A stretch of DNA of 64,000 nucleotides. It comes from Dechloromonas hankyongensis (GTDB lineage Bacteria; Pseudomonadota; Gammaproteobacteria; Burkholderiales; Rhodocyclaceae). Of this stretch, positions 35,451 to 45,243 are shown one piece after another. Under the pieces are notes generated by a model. The model was not told the origin of the DNA. It saw nothing but the letters and a program-made list of their open reading frames with translations, and did not search any database. The translations under genes were made by a program, and so were the position numbers. Location: contig NZ_JAKLTN010000001.1 of the NCBI RefSeq assembly GCF_022012295.1, positions 62,001 through 126,000 on the forward strand. Direction: 5' to 3'. How positions within the stretch are numbered: position 1 is the first letter of the stretch; the number at the start of each line of letters is the position of its first letter.

Positions 35451-37600
35451 ACCTCGCCTCCCCTTTCGCGGGTGATCCGGGTCACTTCCGGGATATGGCG
35501 CATGCCGCGCATGACCGAGGCGAGGTGATTGCGATGGGCGACCTGGATGGTGAAGCGCAGCGTGGTGAACAGGCGCTCGGGATCGGCATCCATAGCCACG
35601 TGCTCGATATTCGAGCCGGCTTCGGCGATGGCCGAAGCGACCTGGGCCAGCACGCCGCGCGCATTCTTGACCTCGACGTTGATCCGGATGTCGAACAGCT
35701 TGCCTTCTTCCGGCTCCCATTCGACGTCGATCCACTTCTGTGGCTCGGTCGAGCGCGACTTGCGGATGGTCGGACAGTCGTGGGTATGGATGACCAGACC
35801 ACTACCCTTCTTGATCGAGCCGATGATCGGATCACCCGGGATCGGCTGGCAGCAGCGCGCAAGCTGAATGGCCATGCCTTCGGTGCCGTGGATGGCCAGG
35901 GTCATGCTGCTCGGCGAATCGGACGACATGTCCTCGCGGGCCAGCAGGCGGCGGGCGACCACCGAGGGCAGGCGCTTGCCTAGGCCGATTTCGCTGTAGA
36001 CGTCTTCCATCGTTTTCTGGCCGCCGGACTTGACCAGGGCATCCCAGGCTTCGGTCGGGATCGAGATCGGGACCACGCCCAGCGACAGCAGTTCCTGGCG
36101 CAACAGGCGCTCGCCGAGGCGGGCCGATTCCTCGTTCTGCATGGTGCGCAGGAAATGGCGGATCTTGCTGCGCGCCCGGCCGGTCTTCACATAGGTCAGC
36201 CAGATCGGATTGGGGCTGGTCTGCGGCGAGGTGATGATTTCGACCAGATCGCCATTGCGCAATTCGGTGCGCAGCGGCGCCAGTTCGTGATTGATGCGCG
36301 CCGCCGAGCAGTGGTGGCCAACATCGGTGTGCACCGCATAGGCGAAATCGACCACCGTCGCGCCGCGCGGCATGGCCAGGATCTTGCCCTTGGGCGTGAA
36401 GACATAGACCTCGTCCGGGAAGAGGTCGATCTTGACGTTCTCGAAGAACTCCGACGAATCGCTGGTCTGCATTTCGAGCAGCGACTGCAGCCACTTGTGC
36501 GTCTTGATCTGCAGGTCGGCGCTCGACTCGTCCATGTCCTTGTACAGCCAGTGGGCGGCGACGCCTTCCTGGGCTACGTGGTGCATTTCGCGGGTGCGGA
36601 TCTGGACCTCGACCGGCGTGCCGTACGGGCCGATCAGCGTGGTGTGCAGCGACTGGTAGCCGTTGGCCTTGGGAATCGCCACGTAATCCTTGAACTTGCC
36701 GGGCACCGGCTTGAACAGGCTATGCAGGGCGCCGAGCGCCAGGTAGCAGGTCGGCACGTTTTCGACGACGACGCGGAAGCCGTAGATGTCGAGCACCTGC
36801 GAGAAGGACAGATGCTTGTCCTTCATCTTGCGGAAAATCGAATACAGGCTCTTCTCGCGGCCGAAGACGTCGGCGCGCAGGCCGGCGTGCTCGAGCTTGT
36901 CGCGGATGCCGTCGAGGATGCGGGTGAGCAGTTCCTTGCGGTTGCCGCGCGCGGCATTGAGCGCCTTGGCCAGCACCTCGGCGCGGTGCGGGTGGATCAG
37001 CTCGAAGGACAGGTCCTGCAGCTCGCGGTAGAGCTTGTTCAAGCCCAGGCGCAAGGCGATCGGCGCGTAGATTTCCAGCGTTTCGCGGGCGATGCGGGCG
37101 CGCTTGTCGGCGCGCATGGCCGACATGGTCTGCAGGTTGTGCTGACGGTCGGCCAGCTTGATGAGCACGACGCGCAGGTCGCGCGCCATGGCCATCAGCA
37201 TTTTGCGGAAATTTTCGGCCTGCGCCTCCTGGTAGGAAGCGAATTCCATCTTGTCGAGCTTGGACAGGCCATCGACCAGCTCGGCGACTTCCTTGCCGAA
37301 TTTCTCGGCCAGTTCGTGCTTGGAGGTACCGGTATCCTCCAGCACATCGTGCATCAGTGCGGCGCAGACCGCATCGCCATCCATCCGCCACTCGACCACG
37401 GCGCCGGCAACAGCCAGCGGATGGGTGATGTAGGGCTCGCCGGACATGCGCTTCTGGTGCGCATGCGCCTTGGCCGCGAAAGCATACGCGGCTTTGATCC
37501 GCTCTACATCGGAGGGAGGGAGATAGTCGAGACTATCGAGGAAGACCCGGTAAGCGGGCTCCACACCACAAGACGGCAGCGGTGACGGCGCAGAATCCAT
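35447..37600 (-). CDS. spoT: Bifunctional (p)ppGpp synthetase/hydrolase
   Basis: SpoT sets the level of the alarmone (p)ppGpp. The 717-aa protein has the full order: HD hydrolase (~45-200) with intact HDVLEDT, synthetase (~240-350) with YGFRVVVENVPTCY and YVAIPKANGYQSLHT, TGS (~390-450, VYVFTPKGKILAMPRG), the helical/zinc-finger region with ARCCQPIPGD and HTHDCPT, and a C-terminal ACT domain. The intact HD residues argue for hydrolase activity, so it is SpoT/Rel rather than RelA. It follows rpoZ by 19 bases. Confidence 0.95.
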   Translation of the reverse strand: MDSAPSPLPSCGVEPAYRVFLDSLDYLPPSDVERIKAAYAFAAKAHAHQKRMSGEPYITHPLAVAGAVVEWRMDGDAVCAALMHDVLEDTGTSKHELAEKFGKEVAELVDGLSKLDKMEFASYQEAQAENFRKMLMAMARDLRVVLIKLADRQHNLQTMSAMRADKRARIARETLEIYAPIALRLGLNKLYRELQDLSFELIHPHRAEVLAKALNAARGNRKELLTRILDGIRDKLEHAGLRADVFGREKSLYSIFRKMKDKHLSFSQVLDIYGFRVVVENVPTCYLALGALHSLFKPVPGKFKDYVAIPKANGYQSLHTTLIGPYGTPVEVQIRTREMHHVAQEGVAAHWLYKDMDESSADLQIKTHKWLQSLLEMQTSDSSEFFENVKIDLFPDEVYVFTPKGKILAMPRGATVVDFAYAVHTDVGHHCSAARINHELAPLRTELRNGDLVEIITSPQTSPNPIWLTYVKTGRARSKIRHFLRTMQNEESARLGERLLRQELLSLGVVPISIPTEAWDALVKSGGQKTMEDVYSEIGLGKRLPSVVARRLLAREDMSSDSPSSMTLAIHGTEGMAIQLARCCQPIPGDPIIGSIKKGSGLVIHTHDCPTIRKSRSTEPQKWIDVEWEPEEGKLFDIRINVEVKNARGVLAQVASAIAEAGSNIEHVAMDADPERLFTTLRFTIQVAHRNHLASVMRGMRHIPEVTRITRERGGEV

Positions 37601-37619
37601 CAGTCCACCGCCCCGGAGG

Positions 37620-37826
37620 TCAGGCTTGGCCGCGGTTTAGCACTTCCAGACCGACTTTGCCTGCACCCATTTCCTTCAGCGCGACGACGGTCGGCTTGTG
37701 CTTTTCGGCATCGACCAGCGGGGTGGCGCCATTGGCCAGCTGGCGGGCGCGATGGGCGGCGGCCAGGGTCATCTGGAAACGGTTCGGAATTCTTTTCAGG
37801 CAGTCATCAACGGTAACGCGGGCCAT
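37620..37826 (-). CDS. rpoZ: RNA polymerase omega subunit
   Basis: A 68-aa small subunit that helps assemble beta-prime and contributes to a ppGpp-binding site in proteobacteria. It opens with [19 protein letters not shown] and has the conserved [13 protein letters not shown]. It sits between gmk (15 bases) and spoT (19 bases), the conserved proteobacterial order. Confidence 0.96.
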   Translation of the reverse strand: MARVTVDDCLKRIPNRFQMTLAAAHRARQLANGATPLVDAEKHKPTVVALKEMGAGKVGLEVLNRGQA

Positions 37827-37841
37827 GCTAAACCTCTAATT

Positions 37842-38450
37842 TCAAATCAATCTCTCGAACAGGGCAGCGTGGCGGACACGCTGGACCCCGAAGCTCAGGC
37901 GGGAAGCGCGTACCACGGCACGCAGGTCGTCCAGTGCCTGAGCCAACTGGTCGTTAATAATAACATAGTCGAATTCCCCGACATGGCGCATCTCGGCGTG
38001 TGCCGCCGCCAGGCGGCGGGCGATGACGTCGGCGCTGTCGGTACCGCGCCCGGTCAGGCGGCGGGTCAGTTCTTCCATCGACGGCGGCAGGATGAAAATC
38101 CCGATCGCCTGCGGGAACAGCTTGCGCACCTGCTGTGCGCCCTGCCAGTCGATTTCGAGCAGCACGTCGTGGCCGTCCGCCAGCTGGTCGGCAATCCACT
38201 TTTTCGACGTGCCGTAGAAATTGCCATGCACCTCCGCCCATTCGAGGAATTCCTGGCGGGCGATCATGGCCTGGAATTCGACCGTATCGACGAAGTGGTA
38301 TTCGCGTCCGTTCTGTTCGCCCGGACGCGGCCCGCGGGTCGTGAAGGAAATCGACAGATGCACGCTGCTTTCCTGCTCCAGCAGCATGCGGACCAGCGTG
38401 GTTTTGCCCCCCCCGGACGGAGCGGCGACGATAAAAAGGTTTCCGGCCAT
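37842..38450 (-). CDS. gmk: Guanylate kinase
   Basis: Converts GMP to GDP. The 202-aa protein has the P-loop APSGGGKTTLVRML (~8-21), the substrate-binding SFTTRGPRPGE and GREYHFVD, and the FLEWAEVHGNFYGT region. Length is normal. It precedes rpoZ and spoT and follows a hybrid kinase by about 40 bases. Confidence 0.96.
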   Translation of the reverse strand: MAGNLFIVAAPSGGGKTTLVRMLLEQESSVHLSISFTTRGPRPGEQNGREYHFVDTVEFQAMIARQEFLEWAEVHGNFYGTSKKWIADQLADGHDVLLEIDWQGAQQVRKLFPQAIGIFILPPSMEELTRRLTGRGTDSADVIARRLAAAHAEMRHVGEFDYVIINDQLAQALDDLRAVVRASRLSFGVQRVRHAALFERLI

Positions 38451-38490
38451 TATTGTTTCCCGAGCAAGCAGGCGCCTGGCGCCAAAGCGT

Positions 38491-41064
38491 TCATTGTAGC
38501 GGGCGCGGCAGCCAGCGCAGAAGGCTCGCGCGCAGCCTTTCCGGGTCGACCGGTTTGGCCAGATGATCGTTCATGCCGGCGGCCAGGCAACGCTCGCGAT
38601 CCTCGGCGAATACATTGGCGGTCAGGGCGACGATGGGCGTATCGGCATAGCGGGGCAGGCTGCGGATGCAGCGGGCGGTCTCGAAGCCGTCCATGCCGGG
38701 CATCTGCAGGTCCATCAGGATTAGGTCGTAGGCGCTTTGCTGCACGCGTAGCAGGGCCGCTTCGCCGCTTTCCGCCACATCGACAGGCACCCCGGCGATG
38801 TCGCCGATCAATTCGATCGCTACCTCCCGGTTCAGCGGCTCATCCTCGACGAGCAGGATGCGGGTGTCTCCCGCCCACGTTGCGGGCTGCTCGGTAGCCG
38901 GCACCACGGGCGGCTCGGCGGCAGCCCCTGCGCTAGCCGGTTTGCCGAAACGCGCCGTCAGCCAGAAGGTGCTACCTGCGCCCGGCGTGCTGTCCACGCC
39001 GGCTTCCCCGCCCATCAGTTCGGCCAGGCGCTGCGTGATGACCAGGCCGAGGCCGGTGCCACCGTATTTGCGGGTCGTCGAATTGTCCGCCTGTTCGAAC
39101 GGGCGGAACAGCCGCGGCAAGACATCGTCGGCAATGCCTACCCCGCTGTCCTGGACTTCGAAACGGGCGAGCAGACTATGTTCGTCCTCGTCGACCACTG
39201 CGGCACGCAGCACGATGGTGCCCGACTCGGTGAATTTGACCGCATTGCTGACATAGTTGAGCAGGGCCTGGCTGAGCCGGGTGCGGTCGCCGACCAGCAC
39301 CGGCGGCAAGCCGCCGACCGAGGTACGGAAATTCAGCCCCTTGGCCATCGCGCGGTCGATATTGAGGCCGACCAGGCGCTCGACGACATCGACGACGCGG
39401 AAGGGGCGCGCTTCGAGTACCAGTTTGCCCGATTCGATCTTGGAGACGTCAAGCACATCGTTGATGATGGCCAGCAGATGCTCGGCGGAGCCCATGATCT
39501 TGTCCAGCCGGTCGCCCTGCCGCGGCGTCACGCCGTCGCGCTTGAGCAGATGGGTCAGTCCGACGATGGCGTTCATCGGCGTCCTGATCTCGTGGCTCAT
39601 ATTGGCCAGGAAGGCGCTCTTGGCGCGGTTGGCCGATTCGGCGGCATCCTTGGCCTGCTCAAGTTGCGCCGTGCGCTCACGGACCAGGACTTCGAGATGC
39701 TGGCGATAGTTTTCCAGTTCCTGCGCATTGCGCTTCGAGGCGTCGATATCGGCGATCAAGCCGACCAGCCCGACGAACTTCCCTTTTTCGTCGAGCAGGC
39801 GACGCCCGCACAGAAAACCCCAGAACATCGAGCCGTCGCGCCGGACATATTCGCGCTCCAGCCGGACAAAGGCGATCTCGCTGGCCATCAGCTTCGCCAT
39901 CTTTTCGCGACCGGCGGCGCGCTCGTCCGGATGCACCAGCGCCACGTACTCGTCGCCGATCAGTTCGTCCATCGGGATGCCCCACATTGCCGACATGCGC
40001 TCATTGGCCAGCACGATACGCCCGTCGGGGCCGACCAGAAAAATGGCGCCATCCGAGGTGTCGAAAATGGTACGCAACACCCGCTCGCGTTCGCCGAGCC
40101 GGCTGGCGTAACGGTGCATCATGAACAGGGCGCCGCCGCTCAGCGCAATGAACAGAGCCAGCATGGCCAAGATGCTGCGCCGCTGGCGCTCCCAGGACTC
40201 AAGATAATGGCGTTCGGGAACGCCGACATTGATGTAGAAGCGATAGTCGGGATTGAAGCGGTAGGTGTGCAGACGATGAACGTTGTCGATGCTGGTGTCG
40301 CCGGAAACGTAGGTACCATTCTCGGCTCTGCCCGTCAGGGCCTGTTTAAAATCCCTGGATATCTTGGTCGAACCGCGTTCGACTGCCGGGTCCGGCGGCA
40401 CCCGGGCGAGCAAGGCGAGATCTGCATCGCGCAAGGCGATCGAGCCGGCCTCCCCGATCCGCAAGGTGGCGAACCATTGCTCGAAATAGTCGAGATCGAT
40501 GCCGGCATAGGCAATGCCGGAAAACTCGCCGCCGACATCGGGCAGTCGGCGCGCGATGACGATCAGCCACTTGCCGGTAACCCGGCCGAGCAGCGGCTTG
40601 GAAATCACCCGGCTCAGGGTCGGATCATCGCGCAGCCGCTTGAAATAATCGCGGTCGTCGACCATCAGGCCGGCCCCGGCGCCGCCGCCGAAACCGGCAA
40701 TCGACGCTCCCCGGGCATCGGTGATGCGCAGGACACGCAGCGGCTGCAGACGCTCGCGCTGGCGGGTCAGGAAATCCTCCATCGCCGTCGGCGAACCCGC
40801 CCCCTGGACCATACGGTCGACATAGAGATCGATGGCGTCGCGCAGCAGCAGATCGACCTTTTCGAACGACGCCGCCACGTCGCGCTCGACCAGCAAGGCG
40901 AGATTTTCGGTGGCCTGCAGCGTTTGACCGCGCTGCTGTTCGAGACTGGCTGTCAGCAGGTAGGAGGCCAGTGCGACGGCCAGCAGGATGACCGCCAGCC
41001 AGCCCAGGATGAAGCGTTGCGCCAGCGCGGTGGGGGACAGGGACGAAGCGGTGCTGGCTTGCAT
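38491..41064 (-). CDS. Hybrid sensor histidine kinase/response regulator
   Basis: An 857-aa membrane protein. A helix at ~18-38 is followed by an extracytoplasmic double-Cache domain (~45-285, with ITDARGASIAGFGG and FSGIAYAGIDLDYFEQW), a second helix (~292-312), a PAS domain (~325-440, IFDTSDGAIFLVGPDGRIVLANE), HisKA with FLANMSHEIRTPMNAIVGL, an ATPase with VGIADDVLPRLFRPF and GTGLGLVITQ, and a C-terminal receiver (~735-850) with LILMDLQMPGMDGF. No HPt domain is seen, so a separate HPt protein may complete a phosphorelay. It lies between yicC (10 bases) and gmk in the same orientation, an unusual insertion in this housekeeping run. Confidence 0.9.
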   Translation of the reverse strand: MQASTASSLSPTALAQRFILGWLAVILLAVALASYLLTASLEQQRGQTLQATENLALLVERDVAASFEKVDLLLRDAIDLYVDRMVQGAGSPTAMEDFLTRQRERLQPLRVLRITDARGASIAGFGGGAGAGLMVDDRDYFKRLRDDPTLSRVISKPLLGRVTGKWLIVIARRLPDVGGEFSGIAYAGIDLDYFEQWFATLRIGEAGSIALRDADLALLARVPPDPAVERGSTKISRDFKQALTGRAENGTYVSGDTSIDNVHRLHTYRFNPDYRFYINVGVPERHYLESWERQRRSILAMLALFIALSGGALFMMHRYASRLGERERVLRTIFDTSDGAIFLVGPDGRIVLANERMSAMWGIPMDELIGDEYVALVHPDERAAGREKMAKLMASEIAFVRLEREYVRRDGSMFWGFLCGRRLLDEKGKFVGLVGLIADIDASKRNAQELENYRQHLEVLVRERTAQLEQAKDAAESANRAKSAFLANMSHEIRTPMNAIVGLTHLLKRDGVTPRQGDRLDKIMGSAEHLLAIINDVLDVSKIESGKLVLEARPFRVVDVVERLVGLNIDRAMAKGLNFRTSVGGLPPVLVGDRTRLSQALLNYVSNAVKFTESGTIVLRAAVVDEDEHSLLARFEVQDSGVGIADDVLPRLFRPFEQADNSTTRKYGGTGLGLVITQRLAELMGGEAGVDSTPGAGSTFWLTARFGKPASAGAAAEPPVVPATEQPATWAGDTRILLVEDEPLNREVAIELIGDIAGVPVDVAESGEAALLRVQQSAYDLILMDLQMPGMDGFETARCIRSLPRYADTPIVALTANVFAEDRERCLAAGMNDHLAKPVDPERLRASLLRWLPRPLQ

Positions 41065-41074
41065 GCCGCCCGGG

Positions 41075-41941
41075 CTACTCCAGGTTCTGGATCTGCTCGC
41101 GCATCTGTTCGATGAGCAGCTTGAGGTCCATCGAAGCTTGCGACACCTCGGTGACCGCCGACTTGGAACCCAAGGTATTGGCTTCGCGATTCAGTTCCTG
41201 CATTAGGAAATCCAGGCGTTTGCCGCAGGCCCCACCGTGCTTCAGCACGCGCTCGACCTCGTCGAGGTGCGTGCTCAGGCGGCTGAGTTCTTCCGCCACG
41301 TCGATGCGCGTTGCGAAGACCGCCACTTCCTGCAGGATGCGGTCGTCGCTGGCGTTGCCCAGCGCTTCGACCAGGCGCTGACGCAGCTTGTCGGTGAACA
41401 GGGCCTGCGCTTCTGGAATGCGCGGCGCCACCCGGCGCACGATGTCGCGCATAGCGTTGACGCGATCGACGATCATCACCGCCAGCTTGTCGCCCTCGCG
41501 GCCACGGCTGGCCGTGAAGTCGTCGAGCGCCTCGCGAGCCAGGGCCATGACTTCCGGGGAGAGCGCGGCGAAATCGATGCCCTGGTCGCCGAACATGCCG
41601 GGCCAGCGCAGGGTTTCGTTGACGCTGAGCGGCGCGGCGTCGGGCAACCGGGCACGCACCTGGGCGCTCAGCGCCTGCAAGGAGGCCAGCAGGTCGCCGT
41701 TGAGCTGCAACTGCTCGGCGCGCGCCGCGGCCGCATTGAAGGACACGCGGCATTCGACCTTGCCGCGCGACAGGCGGGTGGAAAGCAATTCGCGCAGCGG
41801 CATTTCCAGTGCGCGCAAATCTTCCGTCACGCGGAAATGAAAATCGAGATAGCGGGAATTGACGCTTTTTAGCTCTATTTGCAGTGATCCGCGATCTAAA
41901 TCACGTGTTTTCACTGCATAACCGGTCATACTGCAAATCAT
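41075..41941 (-). CDS. yicC: YicC family endoribonuclease
   Basis: A 288-aa member of the YicC/YloC family, recently recognised as endoribonucleases. The N-terminal ICSMTGYA and SVNSRYLDFHFR are the family signatures. The C-terminal domain (DUF1732-type) has KRLDFLMQELNREANTLGSK and ends in a helix. It is divergent from the Ser/Thr kinase gene, with a 77-base gap. Confidence 0.92.
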   Translation of the reverse strand: MICSMTGYAVKTRDLDRGSLQIELKSVNSRYLDFHFRVTEDLRALEMPLRELLSTRLSRGKVECRVSFNAAAARAEQLQLNGDLLASLQALSAQVRARLPDAAPLSVNETLRWPGMFGDQGIDFAALSPEVMALAREALDDFTASRGREGDKLAVMIVDRVNAMRDIVRRVAPRIPEAQALFTDKLRQRLVEALGNASDDRILQEVAVFATRIDVAEELSRLSTHLDEVERVLKHGGACGKRLDFLMQELNREANTLGSKSAVTEVSQASMDLKLLIEQMREQIQNLE

Positions 41942-42018
41942 AGTCAGGGTGTCTCCAGCTTTACAGGCCGGACAACACGCCCGAAAATGCCTGAAATTGC
42001 ATCATAACCGCGAGCTCC

Positions 42019-42966
42019 ATGGCGCAACAAGCCAATCAGCCGTTGCCGAACGGCCACCAACTCGAGGAGTACACGATAGACCGCCAGCTTTCGCTCGGCG
42101 GTTTTTCCATCGTTTACCTCGCCACGAATGCCGAGGGGCGGCAAGTTGCCATCAAGGAATATTTGCCGAACAGTCTGGCGTTGCGCAGCCGCGGCGAAAT
42201 CAACCCGGTCATCACCTCGGAACACCTCGGCGCCTTCCGCTACGGCATGAAATGTTTTTTCGAGGAAGGCCGCGCCCTGGCCCGTCTGTCGCATCCGAAC
42301 GTGATCCGCGTGCTGAACTTCTTTCGCGCCAACGACACGGTGTACATGGTGATGGAGTACGAGCACGGTCGCACGCTGCAGGAGTTCATCCAGAAGCACC
42401 AGGGACACATTTCTGAGCGCTTCATGCGCGGCGTATTCACCCGCATGCTCAACGGCCTGCGCGAAGTGCACTCCAACAAGCTGCTGCATCTCGACCTCAA
42501 GCCGTCAAACATCTACCTGCGCGGCGACAACACGCCGGTGCTGATCGACTTCGGCGCCGCCCGCCAGACGCTGATCGCCGACCAGCCCATCCTCAAGCCG
42601 ATGTACACGCCCGGCTTCGCGTCACCCGAACACTATGGCACGCGCAAGGATCTCGGCCCGTGGAGCGACATCTACAGCGTCGGCGCCTCGATGTACGCCT
42701 GCCTGGCCGGGGTGGCCCCACAGGCCGCCGACGCTCGGATGAAGAAGGACACCCTGGCCCCCGCCATGCTGCGCTGGGATGGCCAGTATTCCGACCGCCT
42801 GCTCGAGATCATCGACTGGTGCCTGAATCTCAACCATCTCTACCGCCCGCAAAGTGTTTTCGCCCTGCAGAAGGCGCTGGTCGAAACCATTACCCCGCCG
42901 CGCCCGAAGACCAATCCGAACTGGCTGGGCCGCTTCGTCGACAAATTCAGGAATCCGCCGCGATGA
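42019..42966 (+). CDS. Eukaryotic-like serine/threonine protein kinase
   Basis: A 315-aa soluble Hanks-type kinase with no membrane or PASTA segment. The glycine loop is SLGGFSIVYLA (~26-36), followed by the catalytic lysine in VAIKEYLP (~48-55). The catalytic loop is HLDLKPSNIYL (~157-167), with leucine in place of the usual arginine of HRD, and the metal site is LIDFGAARQ. The activation/P+1 region includes PGFASPEHYG. The C-terminus after ~270 is short and basic. The stop overlaps the PP2C phosphatase start (ATGA), so kinase and phosphatase form a coupled pair. Targets are unknown. Confidence 0.9.
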   Translation: MAQQANQPLPNGHQLEEYTIDRQLSLGGFSIVYLATNAEGRQVAIKEYLPNSLALRSRGEINPVITSEHLGAFRYGMKCFFEEGRALARLSHPNVIRVLNFFRANDTVYMVMEYEHGRTLQEFIQKHQGHISERFMRGVFTRMLNGLREVHSNKLLHLDLKPSNIYLRGDNTPVLIDFGAARQTLIADQPILKPMYTPGFASPEHYGTRKDLGPWSDIYSVGASMYACLAGVAPQAADARMKKDTLAPAMLRWDGQYSDRLLEIIDWCLNLNHLYRPQSVFALQKALVETITPPRPKTNPNWLGRFVDKFRNPPR

Positions 42967-43880
42967 GATTCACCATCTATCAGGAAAGCCGCATCGGCGG
43001 CCGCGCCAACAACGAAGACCGGACGACCTACTGCTACTCGCGCGACGCGCTGCTGATGGTGGTTGCCGACGGCATGGGCGGCCATCACTACGGCGAGATC
43101 GCGGCGCAGATCGCCGTCCAGACGCTGGCCGACTCCTTCCAGCGCGAAGCCCGGCCGCTGCTCGCCGATCCCTTCCGCTTCCTGCAGAAGGGCATGACCA
43201 ACGCTCATCACGCCATCCTCGACTACACCGCCCGCCACAACCTGCGCGACACGCCGCGCACGACCTGCGTCGCCTGTGTCATTCAGGACAACATCGCCTA
43301 CTGGGCCCACGCCGGCGATTCGCGGCTGTACCTGATGCGTGAAGGCAAGGTCATCGCCCAGACCAAGGACCACTCGCGCATCCGCCTGCTGGTCGAGGAA
43401 GGAATGATCACCGAAGCGCAGGCCGTCTTCCACCCGGACCGCAACAAGATCTACAGCTGCCTGGGCAGCCCGACGCCGCCGGAAATCGAGTTCTCGCGCA
43501 AGACGCCACTCGACCACGGCGACATCCTGCTGCTGTGCACGGACGGCCTGTGGGGCGAAATGCCCGGCGACATGATGGCCGCCGCCACCAAGGGCGCCAA
43601 CCTGCTGCAGGTCGTGCCGATGATACTCAACCAGGCCGAGACCAAGGGCGGCCAGCATGGCGACAACCTGTCGGTGGTCGCCGTACGCTGGGAAGACACC
43701 TACGTCGAGGAGGCGAGCAGCGCCATTTCGACGCAGACCATGACCCAGGACGAAGTGACCACCCGGCTCGAGGAATTCGGCCGCAACCCGGCCTACAAGA
43801 GCGAGCTGAGCGAAAACGAGATCGAAGACGCGATCGAGGAAATCCGCGCCGCCATCGAAAAATACAACCCGAAGAAATAA
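42963..43880 (+). CDS. PP2C-family serine/threonine protein phosphatase
   Basis: A 305-aa Stp1/PrpC-type phosphatase expected to reverse the adjacent kinase. Metal-binding motifs in order are NNEDRTTY (~16-23), VVADGMGGH (~33-41), [12 protein letters not shown] (~116-127), LCTDGLWG (~190-197) and [11 protein letters not shown] (~231-241). About 60 extra residues at the C-terminus (from ~245) are acidic and helical ([15 protein letters not shown]) and lie beyond the catalytic domain. It ends nine bases before rph. Confidence 0.92.
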   Translation: MRFTIYQESRIGGRANNEDRTTYCYSRDALLMVVADGMGGHHYGEIAAQIAVQTLADSFQREARPLLADPFRFLQKGMTNAHHAILDYTARHNLRDTPRTTCVACVIQDNIAYWAHAGDSRLYLMREGKVIAQTKDHSRIRLLVEEGMITEAQAVFHPDRNKIYSCLGSPTPPEIEFSRKTPLDHGDILLLCTDGLWGEMPGDMMAAATKGANLLQVVPMILNQAETKGGQHGDNLSVVAVRWEDTYVEEASSAISTQTMTQDEVTTRLEEFGRNPAYKSELSENEIEDAIEEIRAAIEKYNPKK

Positions 43881-43888
43881 GGAAAGCC

Positions 43889-44605
43889 ATGCGCCCCAGC
43901 CAACGCCAGCCGGACCAGCTCCGCACCGTCCGCGTCACCCGCAATTTCACCCGCCACGCCGAAGGCTCGGTGCTCATCGAGATGGGCGACACCCGGGTGC
44001 TTTGCACCGCCTCGGTCGAGGAAAGCCTGCCCCCCTTCCTGCGCGGCAAGGGCCAGGGCTGGGTCACGGCCGAATACGGCATGCTGCCCCGCTCGACGCA
44101 CACACGCAGCGCCCGCGAAGCGGCCAAGGGCAAGCAGACCGGCCGCACGCAGGAAATCCAGCGCCTGATCGGCCGCAGCCTGCGCGCCGTGACTGACCTG
44201 AAGGCCCTCGGCGAACGCCAGATCACCCTCGACTGCGACGTCCTGCAGGCCGACGGCGGCACCCGCTGCGCATCGATCACCGGTGCCTGGGTCGCCCTCT
44301 ACGAAGCCTGCGACAAGCTGGTCAAGGCCGGCAAGCTGCCGGCCAATCCGGTCAAGGACCACGTCGCCGCCGTGTCGGTCGGCATCTTCGCCGGCAGCCC
44401 GGTACTCGACCTCGACTACCCGGAAGACTCCGACTGCGACACCGACATGAACGTGGTGATGACCGGCCGCGGCGGCATCGTCGAAGTGCAGGGCACGGCC
44501 GAAGGCGAGCCCTTCACCCGCGAACAGATGAACGTGCTGATGGACCTGGCGAGCAACGGCATCCGTCAGCTGGTCGCCGCCCAGGAAAGCGCGCTGGCCT
44601 CATGA
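43889..44605 (+). CDS. rph: Ribonuclease PH
   Basis: RNase PH is a phosphate-dependent 3'-5' exonuclease that trims tRNA precursors. The 238-aa protein begins [20 protein letters not shown] and has [15 protein letters not shown] (~67-81), [16 protein letters not shown] and [13 protein letters not shown] (~115-127), all typical. GGAAAG precedes the ATG. Its end overlaps rdgB by four bases. Confidence 0.96.
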   Translation: MRPSQRQPDQLRTVRVTRNFTRHAEGSVLIEMGDTRVLCTASVEESLPPFLRGKGQGWVTAEYGMLPRSTHTRSAREAAKGKQTGRTQEIQRLIGRSLRAVTDLKALGERQITLDCDVLQADGGTRCASITGAWVALYEACDKLVKAGKLPANPVKDHVAAVSVGIFAGSPVLDLDYPEDSDCDTDMNVVMTGRGGIVEVQGTAEGEPFTREQMNVLMDLASNGIRQLVAAQESALAS

Positions 44606-45189
44606 AAAAGCTCGTCCTCGCCTCGAACAACGCCAAGAAGATGAAGGAGCTGAATGCGCTGCTGGCGCCGCTCGGCTTCGAGGTCATCCCGCAGGGCGAA
44701 CTGGGCATTCCGGAAGCCGAGGAGCCGCACTGTACCTTCGTCGAAAACGCCCTGGCCAAGGCCCGCCACGCAGCCCAGCACAGCGGCCTGCCGGCGCTGG
44801 CCGACGACTCCGGGCTGTGCGTCAGCGCTCTGCATGGCGCCCCTGGCGTGCTATCGGCCCGCTACGCCGGCGAACCGAAATCAGATGCCCGCAACAACGA
44901 GAAACTGCTCGGCCATCTTGTCGGCCAGGCAGATCGGCGCGCCCACTTCGTCAGCGTGCTGGTGCTGGTCCGTTCGGCCGACGATCCGCAGCCGATCATC
45001 GCCGAGGGTGAATGGCACGGCGAAATCCTGCCGGCGCAAAAAGGCGAGGGCGGCTTCGGCTACGACCCACTGTTCTTCGTGCCGGAATTCGGCCTGACCG
45101 CGGCTGAACTGCCCGCCGAAACCAAGAACCAGGTGTCGCACCGTGGCCGGGCGATGCAGAAATTGATCGAACGTCTGCCGACGCTGTAG
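44602..45189 (+). CDS. rdgB: XTP/dITP diphosphatase
   Basis: Removes non-canonical purine nucleoside triphosphates from the nucleotide pool. The 195-aa protein starts [16 protein letters not shown]. It shows [13 protein letters not shown] (~47-59), [18 protein letters not shown], the [12 protein letters not shown] stretch (~150-161) and [10 protein letters not shown] near the end. All belong to the Ham1/RdgB family. Confidence 0.95.
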   Translation: MKKLVLASNNAKKMKELNALLAPLGFEVIPQGELGIPEAEEPHCTFVENALAKARHAAQHSGLPALADDSGLCVSALHGAPGVLSARYAGEPKSDARNNEKLLGHLVGQADRRAHFVSVLVLVRSADDPQPIIAEGEWHGEILPAQKGEGGFGYDPLFFVPEFGLTAAELPAETKNQVSHRGRAMQKLIERLPTL

Positions 45190-45206
45190 GTCCACTGCTC
45201 CCCTTA

Positions 45207-45224
45207 TTCCCGCGCCAGCGGGAA
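45207..45224. repeat. Small inverted repeat before hemW
   Basis: TTCCCGC and GCGGGAA pair around a four-base loop between rdgB and hemW. The core TTCCCG...CGGGAA also forms the hairpin at 6309-6331. It may be a dispersed extragenic hairpin. There is no T tract, so it is not a classical terminator. Confidence 0.45.
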
Positions 45225-45243
45225 CCCACCAGTTCCTCCGTTC

